From NCBI GenBank assembly GCA_964624465.1, contig CAZUZD010000265.1, positions 1 through 8,917 on the forward strand: DNA of 8,917 nucleotides. Direction: 5' to 3'. The DNA is from CAZUZD01 sp964624465. Lineage in GTDB: Bacteria > Planctomycetota > Planctomycetia > Isosphaerales > Isosphaeraceae. The notes beneath the pieces are model-generated. The model was not told the origin of the DNA and did not search any database. It worked only from the letters and a program-made list of their open reading frames with translations. Shown one piece after another: positions 1 through 7,822 of this stretch. The first letter of the stretch is position 1; each line of letters starts with the position of its first letter. The translations under genes and the position numbers were made by a program.

Positions 1-195
1 CGGCCTGGCCCCCACCCCCCGCGTCGGCCCCCCCTGCCGGAAGCTCTCCCGGAACTGAGCCCCCCCGCAACCCCGCCCGCCGCGACCCCACGACACCCCC
101 GCACGCCAGTCAACTGAAGCGTCTGCCGCATCTGGGCTTCCACCGCCCCGCCCGGAGCGGCATCCGGCTGCGCAGAACGAGCACCCATCGACCCA

Positions 196-229
196 TTTCC
201 GGGAAAATTCCTGCCCGAGCGGCATAAAT
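196..229 (+). promoter_or_regulatory. candidate promoter/operator of the ECF-kinase operon
   Basis: An AT-rich patch in an otherwise GC-rich region carries interlocking half-sites, TTTCC-G-GGAAA-AA-TTCC, at 196-211. A GGGAAA at 201-206 is followed 16 bases later by CATAAA at 223-228. The GGAA-type upstream element would suit an ECF-dependent promoter and the CATAAA a housekeeping -10, so I cannot say which sigma factor would use it. The resulting leader would be about 140 bases. The base pattern is seen; the promoter role is inferred. Confidence 0.27.
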
Positions 230-304
230 CCCACCTCGGCCCGTACTAGGAGGCGGGCACCGGTAGCTAAACACCATCCTTGTTCATCGGCGTGAACTCC
301 GATG

Positions 305-360
305 CCGACTCACCTCCGGGTCCCATCGGCACGCCATGCAGGGGAATTCCCGACTCACCT
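305..360 (+). repeat. 11-base direct repeat in the sigma gene leader
   Basis: CCGACTCACCT occurs exactly at 305-315 and again at 350-360, 45 bases apart, just before the start codon at 379. An exact 11-mer repeated at this range is uncommon by chance. It could be a binding site or a relic of a small duplication. No function is shown. Confidence 0.5.
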
Positions 361-378
361 GGAAGGGATCTCGGAACC

Positions 379-989
379 ATGACGCAGGCCCGGGATGGCC
401 TGGGTCGCTCGGTCCCGGACGGGCTGTTTGCCCGGGCGCGTGCGGGGGACCAGGCGGCCTGGAAGGCGCTCTTTGACGCGTGCTACCCGAAGGTGGTGCG
501 GGTCATCCGTCGCAAGCTTCAGGGGCGGCCCGCGGTGCGGGCCCGCTACGACTCGACCGACCTGGCCAGCGATGTGTGGAAGAGCCTGGCGGCCAAGTCG
601 GACCGGTTCGACTTCGCGACCGTGGACGACCTGATGGCGTTCCTGGTCAAGGCGGCCGAGGACAAGTTCCACGACCACATGCGACGCCTGACGGCCCAGC
701 GCCGGGCGCTGAGCCGCGAGCGGCCGCTGGGGGGGCCGGAGTCCGACGGCTGGTCGCGGCTGGCCTCGCCCGAGCCCACGCCCAGCCAGTACGCCACCGA
801 GGGGGAGACCCGGGACCGGCTCGTGCGCGACCTGGGGCCCGAGGAGCGGTCGATCGTCGAGCTCCGCAACCAGGGGTACACCAACGAGGAGATCGCCGAG
901 CGGCTGGGCTGGCACGTCCGCCAGGTGCAGCGGTTCCTCAAGGGGCTGCGCGAGGCGTTCCGGAGGGCACCGTCGGGGGAGGCCCGGTC

Positions 990-993
<4 letters not shown>
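379..993 (+). CDS. ECF-type RNA polymerase sigma factor (kinase-linked)
   Basis: A 204-residue sigma factor of the two-domain ECF class, with only regions 2 and 4. It would direct RNA polymerase to a small set of promoters. Region 2 spans about residues 16-105 and region 4 about 140-195. The recognition helix-turn-helix is around GYTNEEIAERLGWHVRQVQR (166-185). I chose the ATG at 379. An in-frame TTG at 280 and GTG at 292 would only add a Pro/Gly-rich stretch unlike sigma N-termini, and GGAAGG lies 12 bases upstream of 379. The stop overlaps the kinase start (ATGA), so the two genes are probably translationally coupled. No anti-sigma gene is seen. ECF genes paired with Ser/Thr kinases are well known in planctomycetes. 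Region 2.2 reads DSTDLASDVW (58-67), with Ser59 and Thr60 in place of part of the usual acidic motif, so control by phosphorylation is plausible but inferred. Confidence 0.92.
975..992 (+). promoter_or_regulatory. ribosome binding site and ATGA overlap of the kinase gene
   Basis: GGGGGAGG at 975-982 sits 7 bases before the ATG at 990-992, which overlaps the sigma factor stop TGA at 991-993. This site decides the kinase start. The long open frame upstream of it runs over the sigma gene in another frame and is not coding. Confidence 0.8.
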
Positions 994-3278
<2,285 letters not shown>

Positions 3279-3297
3279 GTCCGAGCCGCGCCGCCCG

Positions 3298-3504
3298 TCA
3301 ATCGAGCGGTTGGGGCTCGGTCGGCCGTGACTCGGGACCCGATCCGGGCGCGGCCGTGACCAGGATCAGCCCCGAGCCGTTCGCCCCGCTGTCGCTGAGC
3401 GGTGCATCGGGATCGAGGCTCAGTCCGCCCGATGGCGCGAGCCGACGCGACAGGGGCTCGAGCGCAGGGCGGAACGCGAACCGGCGCGGGCGGCGGGCGC
3501 GCAT
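3298..3504 (-). CDS. small protein with LEPR-XLL-like N-terminus
   Basis: A 68-residue reading frame from ATG at 3504, with GAGGA 7 bases upstream. By hand count about 82 % of codons end in G or C, which is gene-like for this genome. The N-terminus RRFAFRPALEPLSRRLAPSG resembles the motif (R-x-F-x-P-x-LE-x-L-x-x-R-x-x-x-S) that opens many planctomycete surface and exported proteins, usually called LEPR-XLL. The rest (LSLDPDAPLSDSGANGSGLILVTAAPGSG) is small-residue-rich with no known domain. It is convergent with the kinase gene, 19 bases away, and has an 18-bp palindrome 27 bases upstream of the start. It may be a mini-protein, the remnant of a larger LEPR-XLL protein, or a chance frame. Function unknown. 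Confidence 0.5.
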   Translation of the reverse strand: MRARRPRRFAFRPALEPLSRRLAPSGGLSLDPDAPLSDSGANGSGLILVTAAPGSGPESRPTEPQPLD

Positions 3505-3530
3505 GACGGCATCCTCGTCGACTCGGATTC

Positions 3531-3548
3531 TTCACGTGATCACGTGAA
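3531..3548. promoter_or_regulatory. perfect 18-bp palindrome, probable operator
   Basis: TTCACGTGATCACGTGAA is identical to its own reverse complement and contains two CACGTG cores flanking a central TGATCA. With no loop it is better suited to binding a dimeric regulator than to forming an RNA terminator. Broken arms CGGA...TCCG extend the symmetry outward at about 3524-3554. It lies 27 bases upstream of the start of the - strand small gene, where a promoter would be expected. The symmetry is seen; the operator role is inferred. Confidence 0.55.
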
Positions 3549-3861
3549 ATTCCGAGACGACGGACCGCGACCACCCGGCCGCGACGGGCAGGTCGCGGCG
3601 CGCACGGAGGTCGTCGCGCCGGCGGCGCGGTGTGGGACGCGCCGCCGGCGCAGGCGGGGTGGTCGCGGGTCCGGGCCGGCGATCACTCCGGATCGCCGGC
3701 CTGTCGGGCGTCAATCCAGGGACCGGGCGTGGTCCCCGAGGGTGACGGACATCGTCTCTGCGACCAGGACCGCAATCGGCGCCCGCTCGCGACACGAAAC
3801 CGCCCCGCGTCCGGTCGGGCCGGAGCGGGGCGTCGGAGGGCTCGGCTCAGGAACGGATCGC
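3549..3861. repeat. gene-free, hairpin-rich intergenic region
   Basis: No frame here has a recognisable protein or a good start. The stretch holds a run of inverted repeats: CCGCGAC/GTCGCGG (3579-3585 and 3592-3598); a 14-bp perfect stem GCGCCGGCGGCGCG with an 8-base loop (3616-3651); an 11-bp stem GGCCGGCGATC with a 6-base loop (3674-3701); GGGACC/GGTCCC (3719-3736); and the terminator candidate at 3801-3832. It separates the small gene's promoter zone from the end of the membrane protein gene. The structures may be stacked terminators, a structured RNA, or short palindromic repeats found elsewhere in the genome. Confidence 0.6.
3801..3832 (-). terminator. terminator-like hairpin after the membrane protein gene
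   Basis: The stem is CGCCCCGC (3801-3808) with GCGGGGCG (3825-3832), continued by TCCGG/CCGGA across a single bulged G, with a 5-base loop. It begins 29 bases past the stop of the - strand gene ending at 3862. On that strand the stem is followed by GTTTCG, a weak U stretch. The position and stability favour a terminator; the lack of a long U tract leaves doubt. Confidence 0.55.
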
Positions 3862-4311
3862 TCAGGCGTCGCGGAGGCCGCGGGCCAGCATCACCAGGAC
3901 GACGGCCGCGTGCGCCGTCCAGAACAGGGCGCGCGCGAGGTTCGTGCTCACCAGCGCCGCGTGCGCCGAGGGATCGAACCCGGCGCCGAGGCGGCCGTGC
4001 AGCGGCACCTGCACGAACGCCGTCGAGAGCCAGGTCAGCAGCGCCGCCGCGAACCCCGCCCACGCCAGCGCCGGGCCCACCCCGGCGGGCCGCTGCTGCG
4101 TCAGCACGAAGCTCGTGATCAGCTCCACCAGCATCGGCACAATCACCACCCAGGTGGTGCGCTGCGAGTGCAGGACGTGGTAGCGGCCGAAGTCCTCGCG
4201 CGCCACCGCGCCGAAGAGCGGATAGTGCACCACCTGCACGAACCAGATCAGGCCGGTCATGAACAGGGTCGACGCCACGCAGGCGAGCAGGGTCAGGCGG
4301 GTCGGCGGCAT
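3862..4311 (-). CDS. four-helix integral membrane protein, function unknown
   Basis: A 149-residue protein with four predicted membrane helices at about residues 6-28, 53-71, 79-101 and 124-144. Conserved-looking polar or aromatic stretches lie at the helix ends: WFVQVVHYPLF (23-33), HSQRTTW (48-54), QVPLHGRL (101-108) and NLARALFWTAH (124-134). I recall similar uncharacterised proteins in planctomycetes and proteobacteria. The overall shape resembles small four-helix families such as DUF1772, but I cannot assign it. The ATG at 4311 starts right at the first helix, with a weak GAGG about 12 bases upstream. It lies 112 bases downstream of xerD on the same strand with a hairpin between them, so it is not clearly in an operon with it. 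No signal peptide or catalytic motif is evident. Confidence 0.8.
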   Translation of the reverse strand: MPPTRLTLLACVASTLFMTGLIWFVQVVHYPLFGAVAREDFGRYHVLHSQRTTWVVIVPMLVELITSFVLTQQRPAGVGPALAWAGFAAALLTWLSTAFVQVPLHGRLGAGFDPSAHAALVSTNLARALFWTAHAAVVLVMLARGLRDA

Positions 4312-4383
4312 CGGCGGTCGGCCTCGGTGGGGATGTCCGGTCGCGGGCGCGGGGGTGGCGGCCCGGCAGGTTCCTGGTGTAAG

Positions 4384-4412
4384 CCGCCCCCGGCGATCGT
4401 CCAGGGGGGCGG
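4384..4412 (-). terminator. hairpin after xerD
   Basis: CCGCCCCC (4384-4391) pairs with GGGGGCGG (4405-4412) across a 13-base loop, starting 11 bases past the xerD stop on the - strand. There is no U tract. It may end or attenuate the xerD transcript before the membrane protein gene. Confidence 0.4.
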
Positions 4413-4423
4413 GCCGGCTCCGG

Positions 4424-5377
4424 TCAGCTCGAACGCGGCGAACGCGGGTGGAACTGCCGGTGCACCTCGACCAGCCGGCTGAGCTCGACGCGGGTGTAGA
4501 TCTGGGTGGTGGCGATCGAGGCGTGGCCCAGCAGCTCCTGCACCACGCGGAGGTCGGCGCCGCCGGCGAGCAGGTGGGTGGCGAAGCTGTGCCGCAGCGT
4601 GTGCGGGCTGACCTTGCCCGTCAGCCCGGCGGCGCGGGCCGACCCGGTCACGATCCGCCACAGGCCGGCCCGGCTCAGGGGGGTGCCGCGCCGGGTCACG
4701 AACACCGTCTCGGTGCCCGGCTGCTTGCGGATCAGGGCCGGCCGGTCCCGCTCCAGGTATGCGAGCAGCGCCTCGCGGGCGCGGCTGCCCAGGGGCACGA
4801 TCCGCTGCTTGTCCCCCTTGCCCACGCACCGCACCGTGCCCGATTGCAGGTCCAGGTCGCGGGGCCGCAGGCCGGCGACCTCCGAGGCGCGGCAGCCGGT
4901 GGCGTAGAGCGTCTCCAGCGCCGCGCGGTCGCGGCGGCCCAGCGGGGTTTCCAGGTCGGGCACCGCCAGCAGCCGCTCGACCGACGTCGGGCTCAGCACC
5001 GTCGGCAGCCGGTCCCAGACCGTGGGGGCGACCAGCAGCTCGGCCAGGTTTTCGCCCAGGCGGCCGTCGAAGACCAGGAACCGGAAGAACGTCGAGAGGC
5101 TCGCCAGGTGCCGCCCGATGCTGCTGGCCGCGAGGCCCGACGCCTGGAGATAGGCGACGTAGCCCGTCAGCACCGGCACCGTGAGCGCGGAGAGCGGGCC
5201 GGGGGCATGCGCCTTCCGCCAGCGGGCGAACTTGGCCACGTCGGAGCGGTAGGCCGCCAGGGTGTTCGGCGACACGCCGCACTCGGCCATCAGATAATGC
5301 AGGAACGGCCCGATCGGCACCGCGTCCGGGTCGGGTCGCACGCCGGGGGGCCGCTTGCTCGGTCGTGGCTCGCTCAT
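4424..5377 (-). CDS. xerD: tyrosine recombinase XerD
   Basis: A 317-residue site-specific recombinase of the XerC/XerD family, which resolves chromosome dimers at dif near the division septum with FtsK. The N-terminal SAM-like core-binding domain covers about residues 22-110 and the catalytic domain about 125-300. All six catalytic residues are present: R163 (GCRASE), K187 (GKGDK), H259 and R262 (HTLRHSFATHL), H285 (LLGH) and the nucleophile Y294 (TTQIYT). Their spacing matches E. coli XerD with a constant +15 offset, which equals a short Pro/Arg-rich N-terminal extension. The ending RLVEVHRQFHPR favours XerD over XerC and over phage integrases. The start is ATG at 5377, with GGGGAGGGG about 12 bases upstream. 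No integrated element or att site is seen nearby, so this is probably the housekeeping enzyme. Confidence 0.93.
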   Translation of the reverse strand: MSEPRPSKRPPGVRPDPDAVPIGPFLHYLMAECGVSPNTLAAYRSDVAKFARWRKAHAPGPLSALTVPVLTGYVAYLQASGLAASSIGRHLASLSTFFRFLVFDGRLGENLAELLVAPTVWDRLPTVLSPTSVERLLAVPDLETPLGRRDRAALETLYATGCRASEVAGLRPRDLDLQSGTVRCVGKGDKQRIVPLGSRAREALLAYLERDRPALIRKQPGTETVFVTRRGTPLSRAGLWRIVTGSARAAGLTGKVSPHTLRHSFATHLLAGGADLRVVQELLGHASIATTQIYTRVELSRLVEVHRQFHPRSPRSS

Positions 5378-5655
5378 GCGATCGGGGCCCCTCCCCTGCC
5401 TGGCCGGGTCGCCGCCGCCCGCCCGGCCGGTCGGCCGAGTGCCGCGGGGCCCTCCTCATCGGTCATCGACCGGGGCCGGGGCGCGGGATGAGCCCCGGGG
5501 CGCAACGCCGCGGGCGGGTGCCCTCACCGCCGGCGGGACCGGCGGCGGGGGGACCCGCCCGGAGTGGGGAAGCGAACCTGGGGGCGGTCGGCCACCGTCA
5601 GCGGCACCATCGCCGCGCGGCCCGGCCGGAGGGGCCATCCTGGCCCCGGACCGGC
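5378..5655. other. intergenic region between the sigma factor and xerD
   Basis: 278 bases with no supported gene. It holds the probable sigma terminator (5631-5647), a second hairpin CCGCCGG/CCGGCGG at 5527-5545 with a 5-base loop, and presumably the xerD promoter, for which I see no clear hexamers. The open frames across it give Pro/Ala/Gly-rich low-complexity translations only. Confidence 0.5.
5631..5647 (-). terminator. hairpin directly after the sigma-70 gene
   Basis: GGGGCCA (5631-5637) and TGGCCCC (5641-5647) form a 7-bp GC stem with a 3-base loop, starting 8 bases past the sigma stop on the - strand. Outer CCGG arms (5626-5629 and 5651-5654) can extend it across an internal loop. There is no U tract, so it is only a candidate terminator. 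Confidence 0.42.
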
Positions 5656-6627
5656 TCAGACGCCGGCGAGGACCTCGTCGAGCAGGCCGGTCTCGCCGGC
5701 CACGGCGCGAAGCTTGGTGATGGCGCGGTCCTGGATCTGGCGGACGCGCTCCTTGGAGACCTCGAGCACCTTGCCGACCTGGCTCAGCGACAGCTTGGCC
5801 TTGCCGCCCAGGCCGAAGCGGAGGGCCAGCACCTGCTGCTCGCGGGGGCGGAGCACCTCCATCAGGCGGCCGACCGTCTCGTCCATGTCGACGTCGCCGG
5901 TGCGGTCCCCCTCGGGGTCGCTCATGGTCTGGAGCAGGCTGAAGCTGGAGTCGGTGTCGATGGTGGCGTCGAGCGAGATCGTCGGCCGGGTGGCGGCGTG
6001 GATCCGCTGGATCATCTCCGAGGGGCGGGCGCCGGGCTCACTGCCGCTCTGAGACGTGCCCGGTCCGCGCTCCAGCTCGCCCTGGCACTGGGCCAGCTGC
6101 CGCAGGTGCCGGGGGCTGAGCCGCACCGGGTAGGCGCCGGCGGCGACCGCCCGCTGGATCGACTGGCGGATCCACCAGGTGGCGTAGGTGGCCAGCTTGG
6201 TCTCGTGGGTCAGGTCGAAGCGGTCCAGGGCCTCCAGCAGGCCGCAGAAGCCCTCCTGGAGCAGGTCGGAGTAGGCGACGCCCCGCTCGCGGAACCGCTT
6301 GGCGACATGCGCCACCAGCCGCATGTTCGCCATCGCCAGCCGCCACCGCAGCTCGTTGTACCGGTGGTACACGGCGCCCAGGCGGGCCTCGGGGCGGGCC
6401 TGGCTGGCGTAGTAGGCCGCGATGTGCTGGCTGACGGCCTGGGGCTCGGTCACCCCTTCCGGCAGCTCGAAGCCCGGCACCGCCGAGAGGGCGGCGGCCA
6501 GCTTCTGCTTGCACTGGTCGAGCTCACGCAGCAGGGCGCGCTCTTCCTTGGGATCCAGCAGGCGGGTCTCCTCGCTGTCGAGGGTGGCCAGGCCGTCCGC
6601 GTCGCCGTGCGCCAGTCGCGTGCTCAT
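5656..6627 (-). CDS. sigma-70 family factor, group 2/3 type
   Basis: A 323-residue sigma factor of RpoD/RpoS-like architecture without region 1.1. A region 1.2-like stretch lies at 24-45 (LLDPKEERALLRELDQCKQKL). Region 2 spans about 93-163, with the core-binding DLLQEGFCGLLEALDRFD (121-138) and the -10 recognising YATWWIRQSIQRAV (148-161). A shortened region 3 lies at about 168-230 and ends in ISLDATIDTD. Region 4 spans about 250-308, with the -35 recognising HTH LSLSQVGKVLEVSKERVRQIQ (279-299). The length and the short region 3 point to an alternative rather than the primary sigma. The start at 6627 is supported by AGGAAGGA 6 bases upstream. It lies 99 bases downstream of the B12-binding regulator on the same strand with a hairpin between them, so it could be read through from that gene or have its own promoter. 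Which promoters it serves is unknown. Confidence 0.92.
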   Translation of the reverse strand: MSTRLAHGDADGLATLDSEETRLLDPKEERALLRELDQCKQKLAAALSAVPGFELPEGVTEPQAVSQHIAAYYASQARPEARLGAVYHRYNELRWRLAMANMRLVAHVAKRFRERGVAYSDLLQEGFCGLLEALDRFDLTHETKLATYATWWIRQSIQRAVAAGAYPVRLSPRHLRQLAQCQGELERGPGTSQSGSEPGARPSEMIQRIHAATRPTISLDATIDTDSSFSLLQTMSDPEGDRTGDVDMDETVGRLMEVLRPREQQVLALRFGLGGKAKLSLSQVGKVLEVSKERVRQIQDRAITKLRAVAGETGLLDEVLAGV

Positions 6628-6682
6628 GGCAGGTCCTTCCTGAGCGATCGGTTCGAAGGAAGTCGGGTCGGCTCATCGGAGG

Positions 6683-6711
6683 CCACCGATCCGGACAGTC
6701 CGGGTCGGTGG
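6683..6711 (-). terminator. hairpin between regulator and sigma gene
   Basis: CCACCGATCCGGA (6683-6695) and TCCGGGTCGGTGG (6699-6711) form a 13-position stem around a CAG loop with one imperfect pair. On the - strand it begins 15 bases past the stop of the B12 regulator and ends 55 bases before the sigma start. There is no U tract. It may end, attenuate or protect the regulator transcript. The symmetry is certain; the role is inferred. Confidence 0.45.
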
Positions 6712-6726
6712 GGGGAATTCCATCGT

Positions 6727-7728
6727 TCAGGGCTCGCGCCGCGCCCCACCGGGGGCCGGCACGCTCTCGGTCGTGGGCAGATTCGTGGGTACTGGCAGGA
6801 GGTCGGGAGCCGTCGGGTTCAGGCGACGGGCGAATTCGACCAGGTGGGCCACCCGCTCGCCGAAGCTGGCGGCCACCAGCTCGGCGCGGAGGTCGTTGGC
6901 CAGGGCCTGGCCGCCGAGGATCACCGCCGCGCCGGTCTTGGAGGCGTTGGCGTGGAACTCGGCGTACTCGCGGATGAACCGCTCGGGGTCGTCGAGGTGG
7001 CTGGCCGAGAGCCAGACCAGCCGGGGCCGGTGGGCGAGCACGGCCCGCGACAGGCTCGGCAGCGGCAGGTTCGGACCCAGGTTGATGACCTCCCAGCCCA
7101 GCTCCCGCAGCGCCAGCTCGCAGAGCAGGCCGGAGATCGTGTACGGGTCGCCCTCGGGCGTGGCGCCGATGGCCAGCGGGGCCGACTCGGCCCGGGGCTG
7201 GGTGCGGCTGCGGCGACCGATCAGGTCCAGCAGCACGGCCTCGATCATCCGGGTGGCGCGGTGCTCCTGGTACACGTCCAGGCTGCCGGTCAGCCAGTCG
7301 TGGCCGATCCGCGACATCGCCGGCCGGATCAGGTGGTCGCCCAGGTCGGCCGCCGTGCCGCAATCGGCGTAGACGTTCAGGACGATCTGGCGGACGTCCT
7401 CCGCCCGGCCCCGCCGCAGGGCGGCGGCCAGCAGCTCGACCGACTCCTCGGGTCGCCGGCCACCGGCCGGGCCGGCCATGGGGACGTCGTCCGACTCGAC
7501 GGCGAGGCCAGCCATCAGGGCCTGGAGCCGCTCCAGCGGCAGATTCCGCTCCCGGGCGAACCGCAGCGCCTCGGTCGGCGGCACCAGCCGGTGCTTGCCC
7601 ACCGTCCGGGCCGCCCGCAGCTCGCCCGAATCGACCAGCCGCTTGACCGTGCTGGGGCTCAGCCCCAGGGCGTCGGCCACCTGGGACGTCTTCCACAGAG
7701 GTTGTTCGGGAATCGCCATGATGGCCAA
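6727..7728 (-). CDS. B12-binding HTH transcriptional regulator, CarH/LitR-like
   Basis: A 333-residue putative cobalamin-dependent repressor. Residues about 10-50 form a MerR/excisionase-type winged HTH (WKTSQVADALGLSPSTVKRL, then wing VGKHRLVP). About 93-170 is the four-helix B12 cap and about 184-302 the Rossmann-like B12 domain, followed by a Pro-rich tail. The cap has W145-x9-E155-H156, the motif that surrounds the adenosyl group in CarH. The B12 domain aligns well with CarH (LGPNLPLPSL, LVWLSAS), but the E/D-x-H-x-x-G motif reads D194-P-Y196-T-I-S199, so the cobalt-ligating His is Tyr and the Gly is Ser. The TTG start at 7728 has AGAGG 5 bases upstream; an ATG at 7719 is possible (330 residues) but sits 14 bases from that site. 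Divergent from pyrE and upstream of a sigma gene. Light or B12 sensing is inferred. Confidence 0.88.
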   Translation of the reverse strand: MAIMAIPEQPLWKTSQVADALGLSPSTVKRLVDSGELRAARTVGKHRLVPPTEALRFARERNLPLERLQALMAGLAVESDDVPMAGPAGGRRPEESVELLAAALRRGRAEDVRQIVLNVYADCGTAADLGDHLIRPAMSRIGHDWLTGSLDVYQEHRATRMIEAVLLDLIGRRSRTQPRAESAPLAIGATPEGDPYTISGLLCELALRELGWEVINLGPNLPLPSLSRAVLAHRPRLVWLSASHLDDPERFIREYAEFHANASKTGAAVILGGQALANDLRAELVAASFGERVAHLVEFARRLNPTAPDLLPVPTNLPTTESVPAPGGARREP

Positions 7729-7739
7729 CCCAGCCTCTG

Positions 7740-7788
7740 GTGAACGGTTTGGTCGGATGACCGGGGAGGCCCGTGAACGCTTTGAACG
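7740..7788. repeat. direct repeats in the regulator's promoter region
   Basis: GTGAACGGTTTG (7740-7751) and GTGAACGCTTTG (7773-7784) match at 11 of 12 bases, 33 bases apart. A third TGAACG follows at 7783-7788. They lie between the predicted -10 and the start of the B12 regulator gene, near its expected transcription start. They are candidate sites for autoregulation, since the Thermus CarH tetramer is known to bind tandem direct repeats. Confidence 0.55.
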
Positions 7789-7794
7789 ATTCGC

Positions 7795-7822
7795 ATCCTA
7801 CCCGAACTTGCGGCCGACGCAA
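7795..7822 (-). promoter_or_regulatory. candidate sigma-70 promoter of the B12 regulator
   Basis: On the - strand TTGCGT (7817-7822) and TAGGAT (7795-7800) are separated by 16 bases. The first matches TTGACA at 3 of 6 positions and the second TATAAT at 4 of 6. Transcription would begin near 7788, giving a leader of about 60 bases that starts inside the direct repeats. Confidence 0.4.

Larger units (their letters stand above)
1..378. other. gene-free left edge and leader of the ECF sigma gene
   Basis: I find no convincing gene here. The first 110 bases are C-rich on the + strand, with many C runs. All three + frames are open for part of it but give only Pro/Arg/Ala-rich low-complexity translations. 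A - strand reading from an ATG at 131 to the window edge is open (43 codons, Gly/Arg-rich) and cannot be judged. From about 190 to 230 the sequence is locally AT-richer and holds the promoter candidate listed separately. The rest is the likely 5' leader of the sigma gene. It contains an 11-base direct repeat and an isolated AGGAGG at 247-252 with no start codon at a suitable distance. Confidence 0.5.

Noticed and set aside
1..131. Start of a - strand gene at ATG 131 running off the left edge
   Set aside because: Only 43 Gly/Arg-rich codons are visible, with no motif. The frame could be open by chance because the opposite strand is C-rich.
280..378. Longer N-terminus for the ECF factor from TTG at 280 or GTG at 292
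   Set aside because: The added residues are Pro/Gly-rich and unlike sigma factor N-termini, and the ATG at 379 gives the normal ECF length.
3544..4482. 312-codon + strand frame through the hairpin region and membrane protein gene
   Set aside because: Its start is a GTG next to the palindrome, its sequence is Arg/Gly/Ala-rich, and it is antisense to a gene with four clear membrane helices.
4424..5377. Tyrosine recombinase as a phage or integron integrase
   Set aside because: Residue spacing and the C-terminal sequence match XerD. There are no att-like repeats, cassette array, tRNA or phage genes nearby.
5365..7743. 792-codon open frame on the + strand across the sigma and B12 regulator genes
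   Set aside because: It lies antisense to two well-supported genes and crosses two intergenic regions. Its translation is low-complexity, so it is a GC-driven shadow.
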